From NCBI GenBank assembly GCA_949317995.1, contig OX439044.1, forward strand, positions 53,524,166 through 53,588,165: DNA of 64,000 bases. Reading direction: 5' to 3'. This DNA is from Acholoe squamosa. Its lineage: Eukaryota; Annelida; Polychaeta; Phyllodocida; Polynoidae. Below are positions 14,622-27,564 of this stretch, piece by piece. Positions within the stretch are counted from its first letter, which is position 1. The number at the start of each line of letters is the position of its first letter. The translations under genes were made by a program, and so were the position numbers. Below the pieces are notes generated by a model. The model did not search any database and was not told the DNA's origin. It was given only the letters and a program-made list of their open reading frames with translations.

Positions 14622-14691
14622 ACAGTAGAAACTTTCTTCCATAAAACCTTTAGGCACAAATAGCCATCACCAGTAGCTGACGTGCCGTAAA

Positions 14692-14712
14692 ACACTAACT
14701 AACTAACTAACG
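14692..14712 (+). repeat. LINE 3' tail (CTAA)n
   Basis: Tandem CTAA units directly follow the UTR motif gctgacgtgccgtaaaacac. Short tandem tails are typical 3' ends of I/CR1-like LINEs and mark the insertion edge. Confidence 0.75.
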
Positions 14713-16775
14713 TATCTATAAAGACTCATAGCATGTCTATAATGAGAGTAGATATTCCCAAGTTCCACAACGAGACTGATAATAATAAGCATCTTTGCAG
14801 GATTGCTTTATAGAGAGACCTAACATCTCTCTCTGTAGACATATTACCTCTCCTGCGTGCCTACACCCTTTATCATACAAACCTACTGGAGGAGAAAATA
14901 TGAAGGGAATACCATAGACGTGGCACCAATATCATAGTGTTAAAGCTCTCATATGATACCCAGTAAATCAGCTCTAGGTGACCATCCATCGCCCCTCATG
15001 CCACACAAGTGGGACCTATTTAAGGACAAGTTTCTCTGAGCTGCGACCCATGCTGGCGACAGAGATAGGGATAAAATGTGGAGACTGGGTGATCTTGGAG
15101 GATTATTTTCTTTACAAAGACACCCGTTTGATACAAGAAGGTCATGGCAGGCAATGGTAGATATATATATATATATATATATATATCTACCATTGCCTGA
15201 ATATATGAATGAACGGAAGGGGGGGGGGCTATAGAAAGCCTCCCTTCTGTCAACATAAAAACAACACACATGTCTATATTAGGTACAGGAATAGAACATT
15301 ACAGGAAAAATGTAGCTTTGGCTGGTACTGTGGAGGGGTATCAAAGCTCACCTGTAACCCCCCCCCCATGGATGGAATGCCATCGCAGAACCAGAACCCT
15401 GCATGGCCTATTTTATGCATGAAATGAATCACTATGACTACCTCACACTACCCTTCATACAGCTGCACCGCCCCCTCAATATTCTGATGGGTGCCTGTGT
15501 CCTCTACACAAAGCATGCTGCCGGTGATTTATAGTATAACAAAGATGTCATATGAAGCCAGCACCAGTAAACCTAGTCTGCCCCACACCCCAAACATCTC
15601 CCAATTACCTGTAACTCTTTTGCTACCTCTCTGCCTATCTAGACCATCTCTACAGCTTCAGCAGGAGAGGGCTGATAAAGGTTCACAACCCACTGCATAC
15701 ATAAATGTTTGCAGGAACTTCGAGCCAACCGTTGACCATTATTTAACGTACATATATATAGCCCTACCAAATAACCCCACCATGCACCCTCGCGCAGTCT
15801 CCTTTCTTCTTGCTTGTTTATATATGTGATGATACAGTAAAATTCCAATACAACTAGCAGATATAATAGGTTTACCTGAAGGGTAATTTCAATGCATATA
15901 CTTTAATAAACAAGAAAATAGAGCTACAGTCCCTTCCTGAACTGAACAGATGGAGGTTTGGGCAGAGGTATATACATCTCATGGCAATGGGATAGGTAAA
16001 TTATGTGACCAGAGTGGCCTGTCTGATGGCCCTGTCATACCCGAGCCCACCACTCTCCTGCTGCTGGGTCCCCAAAGGGCAGGGGCAGCTCAGGGAGCAG
16101 CTCGCACACCTCAGTGAATAGCTCAGGCCTTGTCACACTGGTAGACACTGATTGCCCCTCACTGTATGTATGCTGACACACTCATCCTACTGCTACTCCA
16201 TGGCCCTCCAGAGTCTACAGCACAGATTGAACTATACAGAGTAGATACAACATGTCTATCATGGCCCTCTAGGGAATAAAGCATGGATTGCCATTTAAAT
16301 AACGCTGGAAATGGGTGTCTTCTTCGTGGATTGTAGTTGGTATTGATAGAGCTAGCTTCTCCTGTTGATCATTGCACATGGCGTGTTGCTTATTGCTTGT
16401 ACGTTATTAATTGTGAGTATTGGCAATAGAAATAAAAGTGTCCCAATATATTCTTAAGAGTCGGAAACATATGCGTATAATATATATGTATTCACAGGCT
16501 GATTCCCCCTGCTGTAATAACCAGCCTTAGGCATAGTCTGCATAGTCTGATGTAGTGTTTATTAATGGTACTTTCGCTATTTTGTTACATTCATTTGGTA
16601 CCAAGTAGTCGTGGGAGACTGACAACCCAGGAGATGATAGAAGTGGAAAAGTGCCAGGGACTTGTCTGTTCTGCTATTATTTACTATACCGACTGAGGCA
16701 ATAAAAAGATGTATAGTCTACGTGTTTACTGCTGATGATGAAGAATGGAGAAAAGGGGAGCTAGATAACCACCCT

Positions 16776-16777
<2 letters not shown>
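14713..16777. other. Non-coding
   Basis: Apart from the (TA)n palindrome at 15148-15199 I see no feature. Proline-rich frames around 15.5 kb have no family resemblance or splice context. Confidence 0.5.
15148..15199. repeat. Perfect palindrome containing (TA)n
   Basis: CAGGCAATGGTAGA, then about 24 bases of TA, then TCTACCATTGCCTG. The unique arms are exact inverted copies, so the whole 52 bases is self-complementary. Confidence 0.9.

Positions 16778-16846
<69 letters not shown>
16778..16846. repeat. (TA)n microsatellite
   Basis: About 34 uninterrupted TA units, immediately left of a TIR element. Confidence 0.98.
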
Positions 16847-16848
<2 letters not shown>

Positions 16849-16852
16849 ACAG

Positions 16853-17112
16853 CCCGGGGGCACTCCATATATATCTTTCCTATAGTTTCTATGTTCGAAC
16901 ATCCCCCCCCTAGATTTTGTACCCTAATCAAGGGGCCAAATAATGAAAATATAGGACCCTTTCCAAGGGTCAAAGTCAAATAATATACCTTAATCGGAGG
17001 TGACTCCTTGAAAAACGAGGGCCCGTGCCTATGGCCCAAAAACAGCCCCTTTCCCTTGAAATCGTGTTCGCATGTGCATAGTATTCAAAATTTGGGAAGT
17101 CCCCTCCCCGGG
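16853..17112. mobile_element. CCCGGGGGCACTCC-type MITE
   Basis: Starts CCCGGGGGCACTCCATATAT and ends gtcccctccccggg, giving GC-rich inverted ends around an AT-richer centre. This end sequence is familiar from non-autonomous elements widespread in marine invertebrates; that is from memory. Confidence 0.6.
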
Positions 17113-19768
17113 ATTTACGGCTTGATATACAGTGTACGTGATGCAGAATTGCCATCAGTCTATTACGCAAAGTATAAAAGAGAAAAGAAAAGAATTTATC
17201 ATGAGAATGGTATGGTCTGAGTACAGATGGATTAATACTAGCCTCTATCATTCTAATTAATCAACAAGTAGCTGATGTAAGAGAAGTGCAAATCTCTATC
17301 CACCAAAGGTATGTGTAGATTGCCCTTCAACTGGAGGATGGCTCTGGCTACAGTAAGATAAACACTGGCAGTTGGGCAGAGCTAAAAGGGTGTTACAGGT
17401 TTCACATGGGAAAGGTGTTGGTAATGCAAGATACACCTCTTTTTCAAACTACGACGATAAGAACTGTGTATTCTTTTGTGTATCAGCGATTTATTACAAC
17501 ATTCTAGATGCTAGGAATTGACCAGAAAATGAGCTTTAAAATGTCATAACCTATACAATCATTTTCTGTCCTTATAGCATTGAAGAATATATTGGCCTAG
17601 GTGACTACAAATGATTTAACGGTGCTAGCTGGCAGCTCCTCATAACCAACCCTCTGTGGCCTATTTCGTATAGCTAGCTGCGTAGTTTATCGACCATATT
17701 GATCTACAAGTTGTATAGTAGCAGGTTGGGGATAGCCATGCTCATGCCAGGGTACCTGCAGCCAGCACTAATTAAACATTAATAATGAAACAGGTATATA
17801 GTGGTATTATTAGACATGGGCCTCTGTGGTTTGTTCTGGAGAAGGTGATAGTGCATGTTGGTCATCATGTAGTCAACAAAGGGATCATACCATATACCAA
17901 AATTAGCTCTTCGATTAGTATCGCTGACGGGATGTTATCATGTGATTTAGTCTGGAGGGTGTTTCTCAATAGCCTGATGTTAATTAGCACTATTGGTGAA
18001 TAGCTCACCCTGTATTAATTCTGCCTTTAGGTTAATACATGGACGTTAGAACCATGATCAGATTGTTGTCTATGGGCAGTCCTTGGTGTGGCTCCTAGAA
18101 ACAAACATAATGATTAGAAATAAGGAACATGTAGTAGAGTGCTTTATATTGATCGACCTATTATAGCTCCTCTAAACGTTTCAATGTGAAAATTCTATTT
18201 TCATACTGATGCCTTTGAAGTGTGACATAGCTTCCTGGTATGATATCATGTATACACTCATGGTGATTTTATTTTAGCTGAGGGACCAGGAACAGTATGA
18301 AGTACTTCCTTATAATAAATAATTGAGCCCCTCAAAATGCTGCGCCCTACTCCCACTGCTGTGGTGAGTCCGGTGCTGGATAAGAACTCCCAATAGCTCA
18401 CACCCATAGCAAAGCCCTCCTACATAATTTAACATGCAGGTGTACAGAAGCCGGGATTACTCAGGAAAACTCTATGGTCGTTCAGGATAAATCTGCCAGG
18501 TACTGGCATATTAAAAGGCTAGATAGCACCAGCACCGTTGTGTGTCTTGGTTGTCTTTCATTGTACCTGAAACCTATTGAAATAGATGCTATGCCAGGGT
18601 TCACAAAGAAAGTTAGTCGGTGGTTACTTCAAAATAGGGATCTCCCTAATCTCCAGATGACATAGTTATTGCATTTACAATACATCTGCTGGTGTATATT
18701 CTGTATGATGTTGACCTATCACGGGGTCCTTAACATCATTTCATCTATAAGGTGATTCTCAATTTTGCTAATCGCCATTGTTGGGAAATGCCCTGCAGGA
18801 CCCACCCTATTGGTTTGAGGAGTCGGGAGCTGGAGTAAGGTCAATGCTGGGTCTGCCATCAGGAGGATGGCCAGTGTTCAGTATGGTAAGCCCTCCAGGT
18901 CAGGGATGTCCCAGATAGGCTTATCTCTGAGGTTAATGCCTCTGACTGACCGCAAGTTCTATGCTCTGATCTTATGTATAGAGAGTCCGCTTAAATTTAT
19001 TTATTTCTAATGTCTACTCAGTCTTTGAGATATCCAAAGATTAGATCGATTTTGAGTTGACATGAAAAAAATGAGTTAAGTATATGAACTCAGGATATAT
19101 ATTTGCCAGTAGTCCAGCGGTGTTAGGCAAAAGGAACCAGATCAGAAGCGAAATCAGTATCCCTTACTTCTGTTTGAAGTGGTAGTTCCAAGGATAAAGT
19201 TACATCATCATTAGTCTACATTTACAATAGACAGGTAACATCATACATTGCTGAATGATCGTACATTATGTAGTGATATAGTGTGAAATTCTATTACAAT
19301 GTAGATGAATCGGAGCTATTCCATTAGAAGATGTACCAACTTAACTAATGATACACATTAGCATTAATATGGCATTTTAGGCTATATGAGCCAGCCTGTA
19401 CATTTGTATTGTTGAAAGCCTGATTATGACATTGTTATCATGTGAGTGAAAGCCTTACATATTTTGTACATTCTCAGATAAAACAAAAAAGTAAACAGGA
19501 TGTCCCCATTTGCCATAGATGCCGCTTAGATGAGTAATGAATAGGCCTACACCAAAGGCATGAGATATTTAATGAGGTATTGTGCGCAAGATAGTTCTAT
19601 CCAATTTAAGGAGAAAAGTGTTTTGACAATTTCTTGGCGTCATAATTGTCACTACCATTTTATATGTGACCGGATGTCATGTGTCATTAATGGAAACCGA
19701 AGTTCTGGGTTAATTCCGAAGGACAGCAGAAGTGAAAAGATATCCGATCTATCTCCCCCGGATCATCA

Positions 19769-19770
<2 letters not shown>
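17113..19770. other. Non-coding, nothing recognised
   Basis: AT-rich, short frames only. Confidence 0.55.

Positions 19771-19844
<74 letters not shown>
19771..19844. repeat. (AT)n microsatellite
   Basis: 37 uninterrupted AT units. Apparent reading frames across it encode only alternating Tyr-Ile and are not genes. Confidence 0.98.
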
Positions 19845-19847
<3 letters not shown>

Positions 19848-22804
19848 CTGATAAAAACCAAAGTTGAGAGTGGTGGGGGGGGGGAATGGGGGGAGGTGAA
19901 AGGGGGGAGGGAGGCCGTGTGAGTGTTCTGCACAGAGTATCGTTTCTTCGTGACCACTGAGATTTTAATTGATACATGCATCATACCTGGTAGAACCGAT
20001 AACACATCACCTATTATCACTGATGCAAAGACATTTCTCCAATCTACAACCTCAGATTTGTATGATAGCAATACACTCATAACATCAAGCCTTTAAGGAC
20101 TATTTTGCTTTATTTAAAAGTTTTATACTTTTAGATTCCTTTTTTCCCATCACATTCTCCCTCAATCTATTCCCTTTTCCCTCTATGTCCCTATCTCATT
20201 CATGCTCCAAATAGAATCTAAACGCATCTCTAATATCATAAGTTTTTATTTTTAATCAATTCACCCAGCGTAAACATAAAACCTTACATGCGACCAACTG
20301 CAATAGGCGATAATGGAGAACAGATTCTAATTCATGAGACTACATGGTGGCAGCTGAGCCAATAATGTCAATTGACAAACTATAAATAGCTCCCAGGTGG
20401 TGCAGAAATAAACAAGCGCATTGTATAAAAAGGGGCATTTACCCCCGGCATTTACCCAGCCACATGTGTTTCCAATGGCACAAGGTACGTGATGTTTAAA
20501 AACAATGTTTTATTCAAATGAAGTTATTTTAATGAAAAACTCTATGAGGCAGCTCCCCTACAGATAACATAAAATGACATACAAAAACATGTGACATAAA
20601 ATACTGTTGTGCATAAAATGTAACATTAAATTTTCAAAAACAGTGTACATTGTGGACTCATTTGAAATTAATAAATTCATTCTCTTTTGGAACACAAGGT
20701 TTTAAACATTTTCAGAGTTCCTTACCTCCCAACTGGTTTGTTTAGACGAATGGACCTTCTCTTATGAGACCAGATTATTTTCGAAAATTCCTGCATCAAT
20801 GGCTATGATTTTTTGCGTCTATAAGGATTATATACTGTCCAGTATTGGAGAATTGGTCATAATGAATATGGCAATTCTATCATAATATTTAGCCAATGTT
20901 ACTATTACGCTACCTGTTAGGAAGAACTTCAGCTTTTCCCTGATCCTGTTTACCCCATCCAGTAATAATCAAGCTGTTCTAATTATCTTCTTGATAACCA
21001 CATCCAGGTGAGAATCTATAATGAAATGGTTGTATGACAAATAAATAAACTTACACCCTCTTCTGATAGGAAGTAGAAAAGAATCTAGGTGAAATATTAG
21101 CATCACTTTGCTATCTAACAGCGATTTCCCTCATAGATTATTAAAAGCTTCAAAAGCAAAGCCTGCGAGATTGAGGAAATTGATCCCAACAAAATGGGAA
21201 GAGGGAACAAAACGCCAATTACATTAAATTCCCGACATCAACGATCGATTGCTACGGCCTAGATACGCCTGGGACGAGGATTAGACAGAAGATGTTTTTA
21301 AGCTTCACAGTGATTTCGATAACTGAAATCTATCAAATGCACACAAGGTTTAGGAAATCAGTCTAGCATCATAATGTTTTTATCTTGAATCACACACTGT
21401 AACAAATATCGACATCTCCTCAACACTAGAATACATGGATACAGTGTGAAGCGTTGCCATGGTGACATTGTATGAATCTTATGAATACCAGAAGAGGACT
21501 CCACGGTTATGGTTAAACCAGATCACACCCCCTGTCCTCAGACCCCATCATGTAAATGTTCATGTAAATGCCGACTAAAGTACCCCCACTCAATAGTCTC
21601 TATGCACGGCATCAGCCTCAGATTGGCTGCCATCCGTGTAGCAACCCACCACTCACCCACCAGTGCACTGCTCTTGTTCTATAAGGTCAGGGCAGTAGCA
21701 GCACCTTTCTAGCTTCTGCTTTCAGTCCCACTAATTTTAATCCCACTTGGTACTGATACAAAATACAGGTTTATATGTGATAAATGAACGATTGAATATA
21801 GGCCTATTGGTATTCTAAAAGGAACTGTTTGTAATTGCCTAGCACTGTTACACTTTTAATGTCAGAAGGCCATTTCCTAAGGCACTACGATGACACACAG
21901 CACTACGACTGCAAATTCCAGTGATATTTCCTACCAAAATGGCACTGAAGTGGCTATATTGGTACGACCTGAAGGGAGCAGTGTGAAATAACCTCCAGGA
22001 CTTTCACCTCATTGAGGTCCATGCAGGACGGGACCACCATCTGATTGGTGCCGGATCCTGCCCTATCTGCTGGTACCCAACATGCCAGCCTCACCCACAT
22101 TGCATGTCCTGCAGTAACCAGCAACACCCCGGGCATGCTGGGTAGGCCAATTTGTCGCTGGTTGCACCAGTGCTGTACACCACAGTGGGGAATCAGCGAC
22201 AGGTAGATTTCACATTTTCCACTTTGTTCAGACTTGATAGACACTAGCCATGGCAGTGGGTTTATAAGATAAGCTTTAATACCTAAATGGGAGTTAGAGT
22301 GGATGGTTTTAATGTGTAATTTAGGTGATGGAAGAGAGCACTACCTGTCAATAGGAATGTAAAGATCCATACCGATTAAGATGAGCTACACAATACAAAT
22401 AATTAGTTCAGTATAGTGAGAATGAAAAGGATTTGCAGGGTAATAGATGACATCACTAAAATCAATCTAGACTCCATGGACATCTATGAAGATCCCTATA
22501 TGAATGCAGAATACCATGATCCCAGGAAATAGCTCAAAATTACTATTTCATCGTGTTGTTTTTTCTTTATTGGCGTTGTTTTTTTCTGGGGGTCTCTTTT
22601 GTTTTCTGGTGAAAAAATAACGTCATATTTGATCAGCTATGGCATTTTGTTGTAGGGCTTATAACTCTTAAACTTGTAATGTATAAGATTGTGCTGGAAA
22701 TGTATAATTTTCAGCAGGAGTGTCAGCTGGAGTCATGCCTATCTAGGGACCAATTGATAGCGACCTAATTAAATCCTGATTTAACAAACCGATCCCTATT
22801 GTTG

Positions 22805-22830
22805 CAGAGAGAGAGATAGAGAGAGAGAGA
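22805..22830. repeat. (GA)n short microsatellite
   Basis: About 26 bases of GA units with one interruption. Confidence 0.85.
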
Positions 22831-25180
22831 ATTCATGGCCAATTGTTTCCACATCGGCGTGCGACAGAAACGTTGCTGACACTGTCAGTGAGCCATGGCT
22901 AGAAGTGACACCCAGTGTGACAGCTTGTGTGCCATGTGACAGACGCCTGTGAACTCACCACATGGTGCTCACGTACAGATGACATAACATGCACATGGAC
23001 CCAGCTTCAATATTTACCTACAATTACCACAATAATATAAGTGGGGTCCACGCTTATCTGAGCAAGGGTGAGACTTGCCATTGTTAGTCAAACAGTTTAC
23101 ATAATGAAATATTACACTGGTGTACCATTGTCCAGAAGTGTTCAAAGTGAGATCTTTTCAGGGGATCGATTTATACAGATATGACAAGATTATCACCCCT
23201 TGCATACATGATGCACCACTACAGTGGCTTATCGTGTTAGTAGAGGGATAGAGGGTACCAGGAACTGGCTTTAGAATGTTAATGCAGGTTTAGAGATGAG
23301 TGTTCTTCAATTTGGATGCAGGGTTGCCAACCCCCTGTCGATGAACAATGCATGGATGTCTTCCTTGTTGGCATGTACACATAGGCAGGGGACCAAAGAG
23401 ACAATCTGGCACTGCACACTTACTATCTGTCCCAGTGTAGATAAAACATGCAGCAGTTGGGTCAATACTGAATATATAGATCTACATATAAAGGAGCTGA
23501 TATCAAGACGTATAGAGAATAAGGTTGGATGTTAGCTGTTCACATTCAGATGGTATCTGCACGTCTAGATTATCATAGAATTGATAGATTAGAATGGGTA
23601 ACTCTGAACAAAGATGGAGGTGTATTTTCTTAGACAATAGAATTAGCATGAATATATCGTATATCTATAATATTGTTAGGTGGAACTATTGGGTAGACAT
23701 GTATTATGTAGGCCTACCAGTTAGGGGTGCATAGTAGTTTTCGGGATGACACCTTTTAATCGTTCTGCATTATTATCTAGCTCCAATTACACCCCCATGC
23801 CCCCATGTTGTTAACATTCTGCAAATATTCCATCCTATCTAATATAACCATCATCTGATCATGTTGTCAACTACCAGCCTGGCGAATTAGTTGTCGATAA
23901 TAGACTCTGCATCTATAGATTATAGACTAGGACTGCATGGATGTACATGTACATCACTGCCTCGGTACATTACAATGGATTTAGTTGATGGTTTGACGTT
24001 GGAAGCCATCCATTAGTCAAATCTTTCAATCAGGTGTCTAAGTCTAAACCTAAGACAAGCTATTGTTATACATGGCAGATTTATCAACAAAGTAATTATT
24101 ATAATATTGTAGCAATTACAACCAACTATAGCTTGTATGAAGAGTAGAACAAACCTCCAACGGCTTCTAGGTAATGTAGGGATGCCTTAGTCAAGCCTTA
24201 AATGATGATAGAACGATGAAACTGCAATTTCCCAATGCCCCAGACTATACCTCGGGGACTGACTGGGTGATCCCTGAGTGAGCACGGGTAGGGAAGATGA
24301 TTTCGTCTGTGATTGCTTTGGTCATGCACTGGAGGGAGCAGCTTCTCCAGAACCTAGTAGTGCAAGACTAAGGAAAACAAAGCAGAAATAATTAAAAAGG
24401 TATCCCTGTCATGCATAATTGCCCATACCGAAAACAATGCAAATTTGAAATGTAACTTTAAGAGTAATTGCGCCACTTATCGTTTTTACTATATTGTAGC
24501 CCTTTGACTGGATATAAAGATTTAAAAGTAAGGATGCTAGTATAGAATGTGTCCTTATCTTCGTACTACGGTTAGTAAAAATAGGATCTAACGTACATGT
24601 ATATTGGCATTTTGGAACTGCCCAGTGTAGTCTTAATAGAAGTATATAGTGTCCCGTGTTGTTCATGATCAAATAATGGCCGGTCACATGGGAGCCCCTC
24701 TTTCATTCTTATATTTGGGTGCCTCAATAAAAGACACAAGCTGTACGGATCATATATATGTGATACTCATATAGGTAGCCCAAAATTCACTCTATACAGG
24801 TATATAGCACAGATCCTGACCCGCAGCTATGTTTAGAATATAAAAGGGTTCTCATATTTCTTTATCTGTAATCGGATACTACTCAACCTCCCCATCACCC
24901 CCCTCTCGGGATAATGTATAAAGCATATTTAGAATATGTACTCCTCCAATACTCGTAGTACCGACAATCGTTAGAATAAAACAGTGTAGGTATAATCACG
25001 TTTTAGGCAAGGAATAGTTTTTGACCCAAAGGGTTATCTCATGAGGCGAAAATGAGCAATTATTATGGCAACAATTACTAGTTGATGGAGCATGCATCAT
25101 TTTATTCCGAATCGGTACCTTATAAATCAGTAGCTGAGAGAATTTAAGGGGCGTGTTCTCTGTATAAGCAACATGTTGTA

Positions 25181-25300
25181 ATATGTGTCAGGTGTATGTA
25201 ACTTGTAAGGCACTTCACAACACTGATCAGTCCTATAGTGCCACATGGAGCAGGCTTTGAGAAGTCCTAAGCATATCTGCCTTTCTAACTAGTGATGCTA
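25181..25300 (+). repeat. Dispersed repeat, copy 1
   Basis: The stretch gtcaggtgta...aaggcacttcacaac...tgatcag...agtgccacatgg and gcaggctttga is repeated, diverged, at 37836-37955 in the same orientation. No TIR or tRNA head was seen, so the class is unknown. Confidence 0.65.
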
Positions 25301-26010
25301 GGTTCACACTAACGCACTGAGAAAGATGGGGAAGGAGATTGTAAACATCTAAGGCTAGCATAATGCTTCGGGCAGCCTGTTCCCATCACATGCACATTTA
25401 TTAACACAGAAATCATAGGCCTTAGTGCATGGTGCATCAGCTTGTACGAATGCATCAAGTCCATAGGTTCAGTATGACACCTCGATTTAGCATCAGTTGG
25501 TTACCCTTTAGAGCTTCAGGTCTCTACTTTTTACCCAAATAGTTTATATATGTCTAGACTTGTATTTTGAGGCGCTGGAGTAGAAGAGGTAAACCACCTT
25601 AAGATCAATGTGCACAGGCCAATAAATGACATTATGATGTATAGATATTCTGTACTACTGGAGTTTGTACCTGTTACTACTTTGGGTCCTCTATCTAAAG
25701 GATAAACAGCAGTATCAACATTCACTGACACCTTCTTTGGGAGCTCACAACCATACAGTAACAAGCGCCTGCACACTAATCCCAGCCTCTGAACTCAATA
25801 ATGCAATACTACATCTTATGTATTGGATGAAGCTAAAGTAAAGTATCTAAATATACACCCCAGGGGCCAGTAAAGGGGTATATTATAGTGTACTTGGTGT
25901 TATGAGAAGGGCGTGGTGGGTGTGGTCTTACTGAGGTGTTCAAAGATGGTATTAAGCAGATATAGTAGGACTCATTTTGATTGATGAGTGCACATGTGCA
26001 GCCCTGTATC

Positions 26011-26398
26011 GGGATCAGTGCCATAGCGATAGCATTGCAAATGAGATCAGTGCCTCGTGCTAGAAGCAGCTAGCCTCGTTTTCAGATAATGAGGTCACGA
26101 CGTCACAGGCAGCAATGGCAGCCAGCTGGCGGCTGGAGTCGGCCGCCAGTGTGTAGTGATAGTGGAATAAAAACCATAAGGGATGAATAGTGAACCAATT
26201 AATCATACTCCAAGCTCTAATAGAACTAGAAACAATTAAAGGGCTAATGATACTGTCCCTACACCATCCATCAGTGACTGACGGCCGTCAGTTGGCCATT
26301 AATCGGTGGTTTTGTTTGTGTTTACATCTCTGAGATCAGGTGCTTCTAGCATGAGGCACTGATCTAATTTGCAATGCTATCGCTATGGCACTGATCCC
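26011..26398. mobile_element. MITE with about 58-bp terminal inverted repeats
   Basis: Left end GGGATCAGTGCCATAGCGAT to about 26069 is the inverse of the right end (about 26341-26398). No coding. The core (26161-26282) matches the core of the element at 8.9 kb. No clear target duplication. Confidence 0.85.
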
Positions 26399-27494
26399 AA
26401 CGCCAGAGGTGGGTGACAATGTGTTTTGTCGTAAAGAATGCTAAAAATTGTCAAAAAGATAGTCAGTATGACCTATGGAATTGTAAGCCGATGAATCTAG
26501 CTCAGGTACCCCCCACCCCATAATCTGATTTGTTATGATCACCCTAGTAAATGCCCCTCCGGTTATCAGCTGGTTATTCCGGTCTGGTTGGTTCTCTGTT
26601 GTAGTTTGCCTTTGCCAATCCAGTAGTCCTTTGTTAAATGGAATACTGTGGGTTATTGCCATATATTTCATGTGTTTGGATATTTTGTTTTCCCTTATCA
26701 ACAATGCATGGATCGAGTATAATACACAGATTATGAAGTGACCATGATATACCACTGCAGACTGCTTTAATGTCACTGCACATGCTCAGTCACTGACCTT
26801 ACTCACTCGTGGCAGTTTCCGGTCTGACCCTGTGACATGGTCATGGTGCACTATGGGAAGGTACCTGAGGTCCTGATACACTATAACCCGTTATAACCCT
26901 AGATTATTTGATGATATGCTGACCAGCCCTCACCAGGGCCACTACATGGAAGACTGTAAAACACAATAATTGGATGTGGGATATTCCTATAATGGCTCCC
27001 CATAGGTAATAAATAGCAGCCAGGGGAAGGGAAAGGCCATTGAATGTATGCCGATGGTGATTTGGAAAGTACTATTGGAGCCACCAAATTTGCTCAACCT
27101 AAGATTTTTAGATAAGACCAATTTCCATCGAGGAGAGCCAACCCCTCACCCCATCATCTTTTTCTGTTGTTGTAGAAAATGCAACCCACATCTTACCACA
27201 GCTTCAATGAGATTTGATCCTTTTCTTGCATTTTGTACAGATAGTGGTCTTGTTTATGTTATGTAACAATGTGCAGTCTACCTGTAGGTCTGTCTGTTTG
27301 GAAATAATTATCAATAATCATTATTTTCGACAAGGGGAAGCAAGGGAATACTGATTGAGTCTTTTTATGAACCGATGCAATAGAAATGATGAATCCATAG
27401 ACATGGAAACAGTGGTTTATTGTCCTACACCTAATAAGATTTTGAGATTGAATCTTACTAAATCTTACCATCACCGTTCTTTTCTTTCCTTCAG
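26399..27494. other. Upstream region of tetraspanin 1
   Basis: It should contain the 5' non-coding exon and promoter or part of the first intron. I cannot place a transcription start; no clear TATA box or initiator. Confidence 0.4.
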
Positions 27495-27564
27495 GTAAAC
27501 CAAAATGGGTTGCGGGACCAGCTTCGCCAAGGTCTTGTTGATCATCTTCAACATTATCTTCTGG
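27495..27564 (+). CDS. Tetraspanin 1 exon with start codon
   Basis: A pyrimidine-rich tract and AG at 27493-27494 precede ten bases of 5'UTR and the ATG at 27505. It encodes 20 residues, the cytoplasmic N-terminus and first half of TM1, and ends before gtatgt. Gene 2 has the same exon with the same length. Confidence 0.9.

Larger units (their letters stand above)
12790..14712 (+). mobile_element. 5'-truncated non-LTR retrotransposon (LINE) of the RNase H-bearing Nimb/I type
   Basis: Only the 3' part of the element is present. The frame runs open to a TAA at 14619-14621. In order: RT motif B (GVPQGGILSVTLF), the catalytic YVDDF at about 12940, the thumb, an RNase H domain with its acidic residues visible (YTDGSH, YTAELHAL, VSDSKSS) and the GHEGIHGNDLAD block, then a C-terminal CxxC...H...C knuckle (CNRCQKHLTVEHFLVEC). 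The endonuclease and first RT motifs are missing. The 3'UTR ends in a (CTAA)n tail. The 5' border is approximate. RNase H places it near Nimb/I/Ingi rather than CR1 or L2. The uninterrupted frame suggests a fairly recent insertion. Confidence 0.9.
19845..26010. other. Long non-coding stretch
   Basis: Contains a short GA tract (22805) and the dispersed repeat at 25181. A GC-richer patch at 21950-22250 has a minus-strand frame of 97 codons that I do not recognise and that lacks splice support. Nothing else is seen. Confidence 0.5.

Noticed and set aside
21954-22244. Minus-strand frame of 97 codons in a GC-richer patch
   Set aside because: No domain, signal peptide or splice-site support; left as unexplained.
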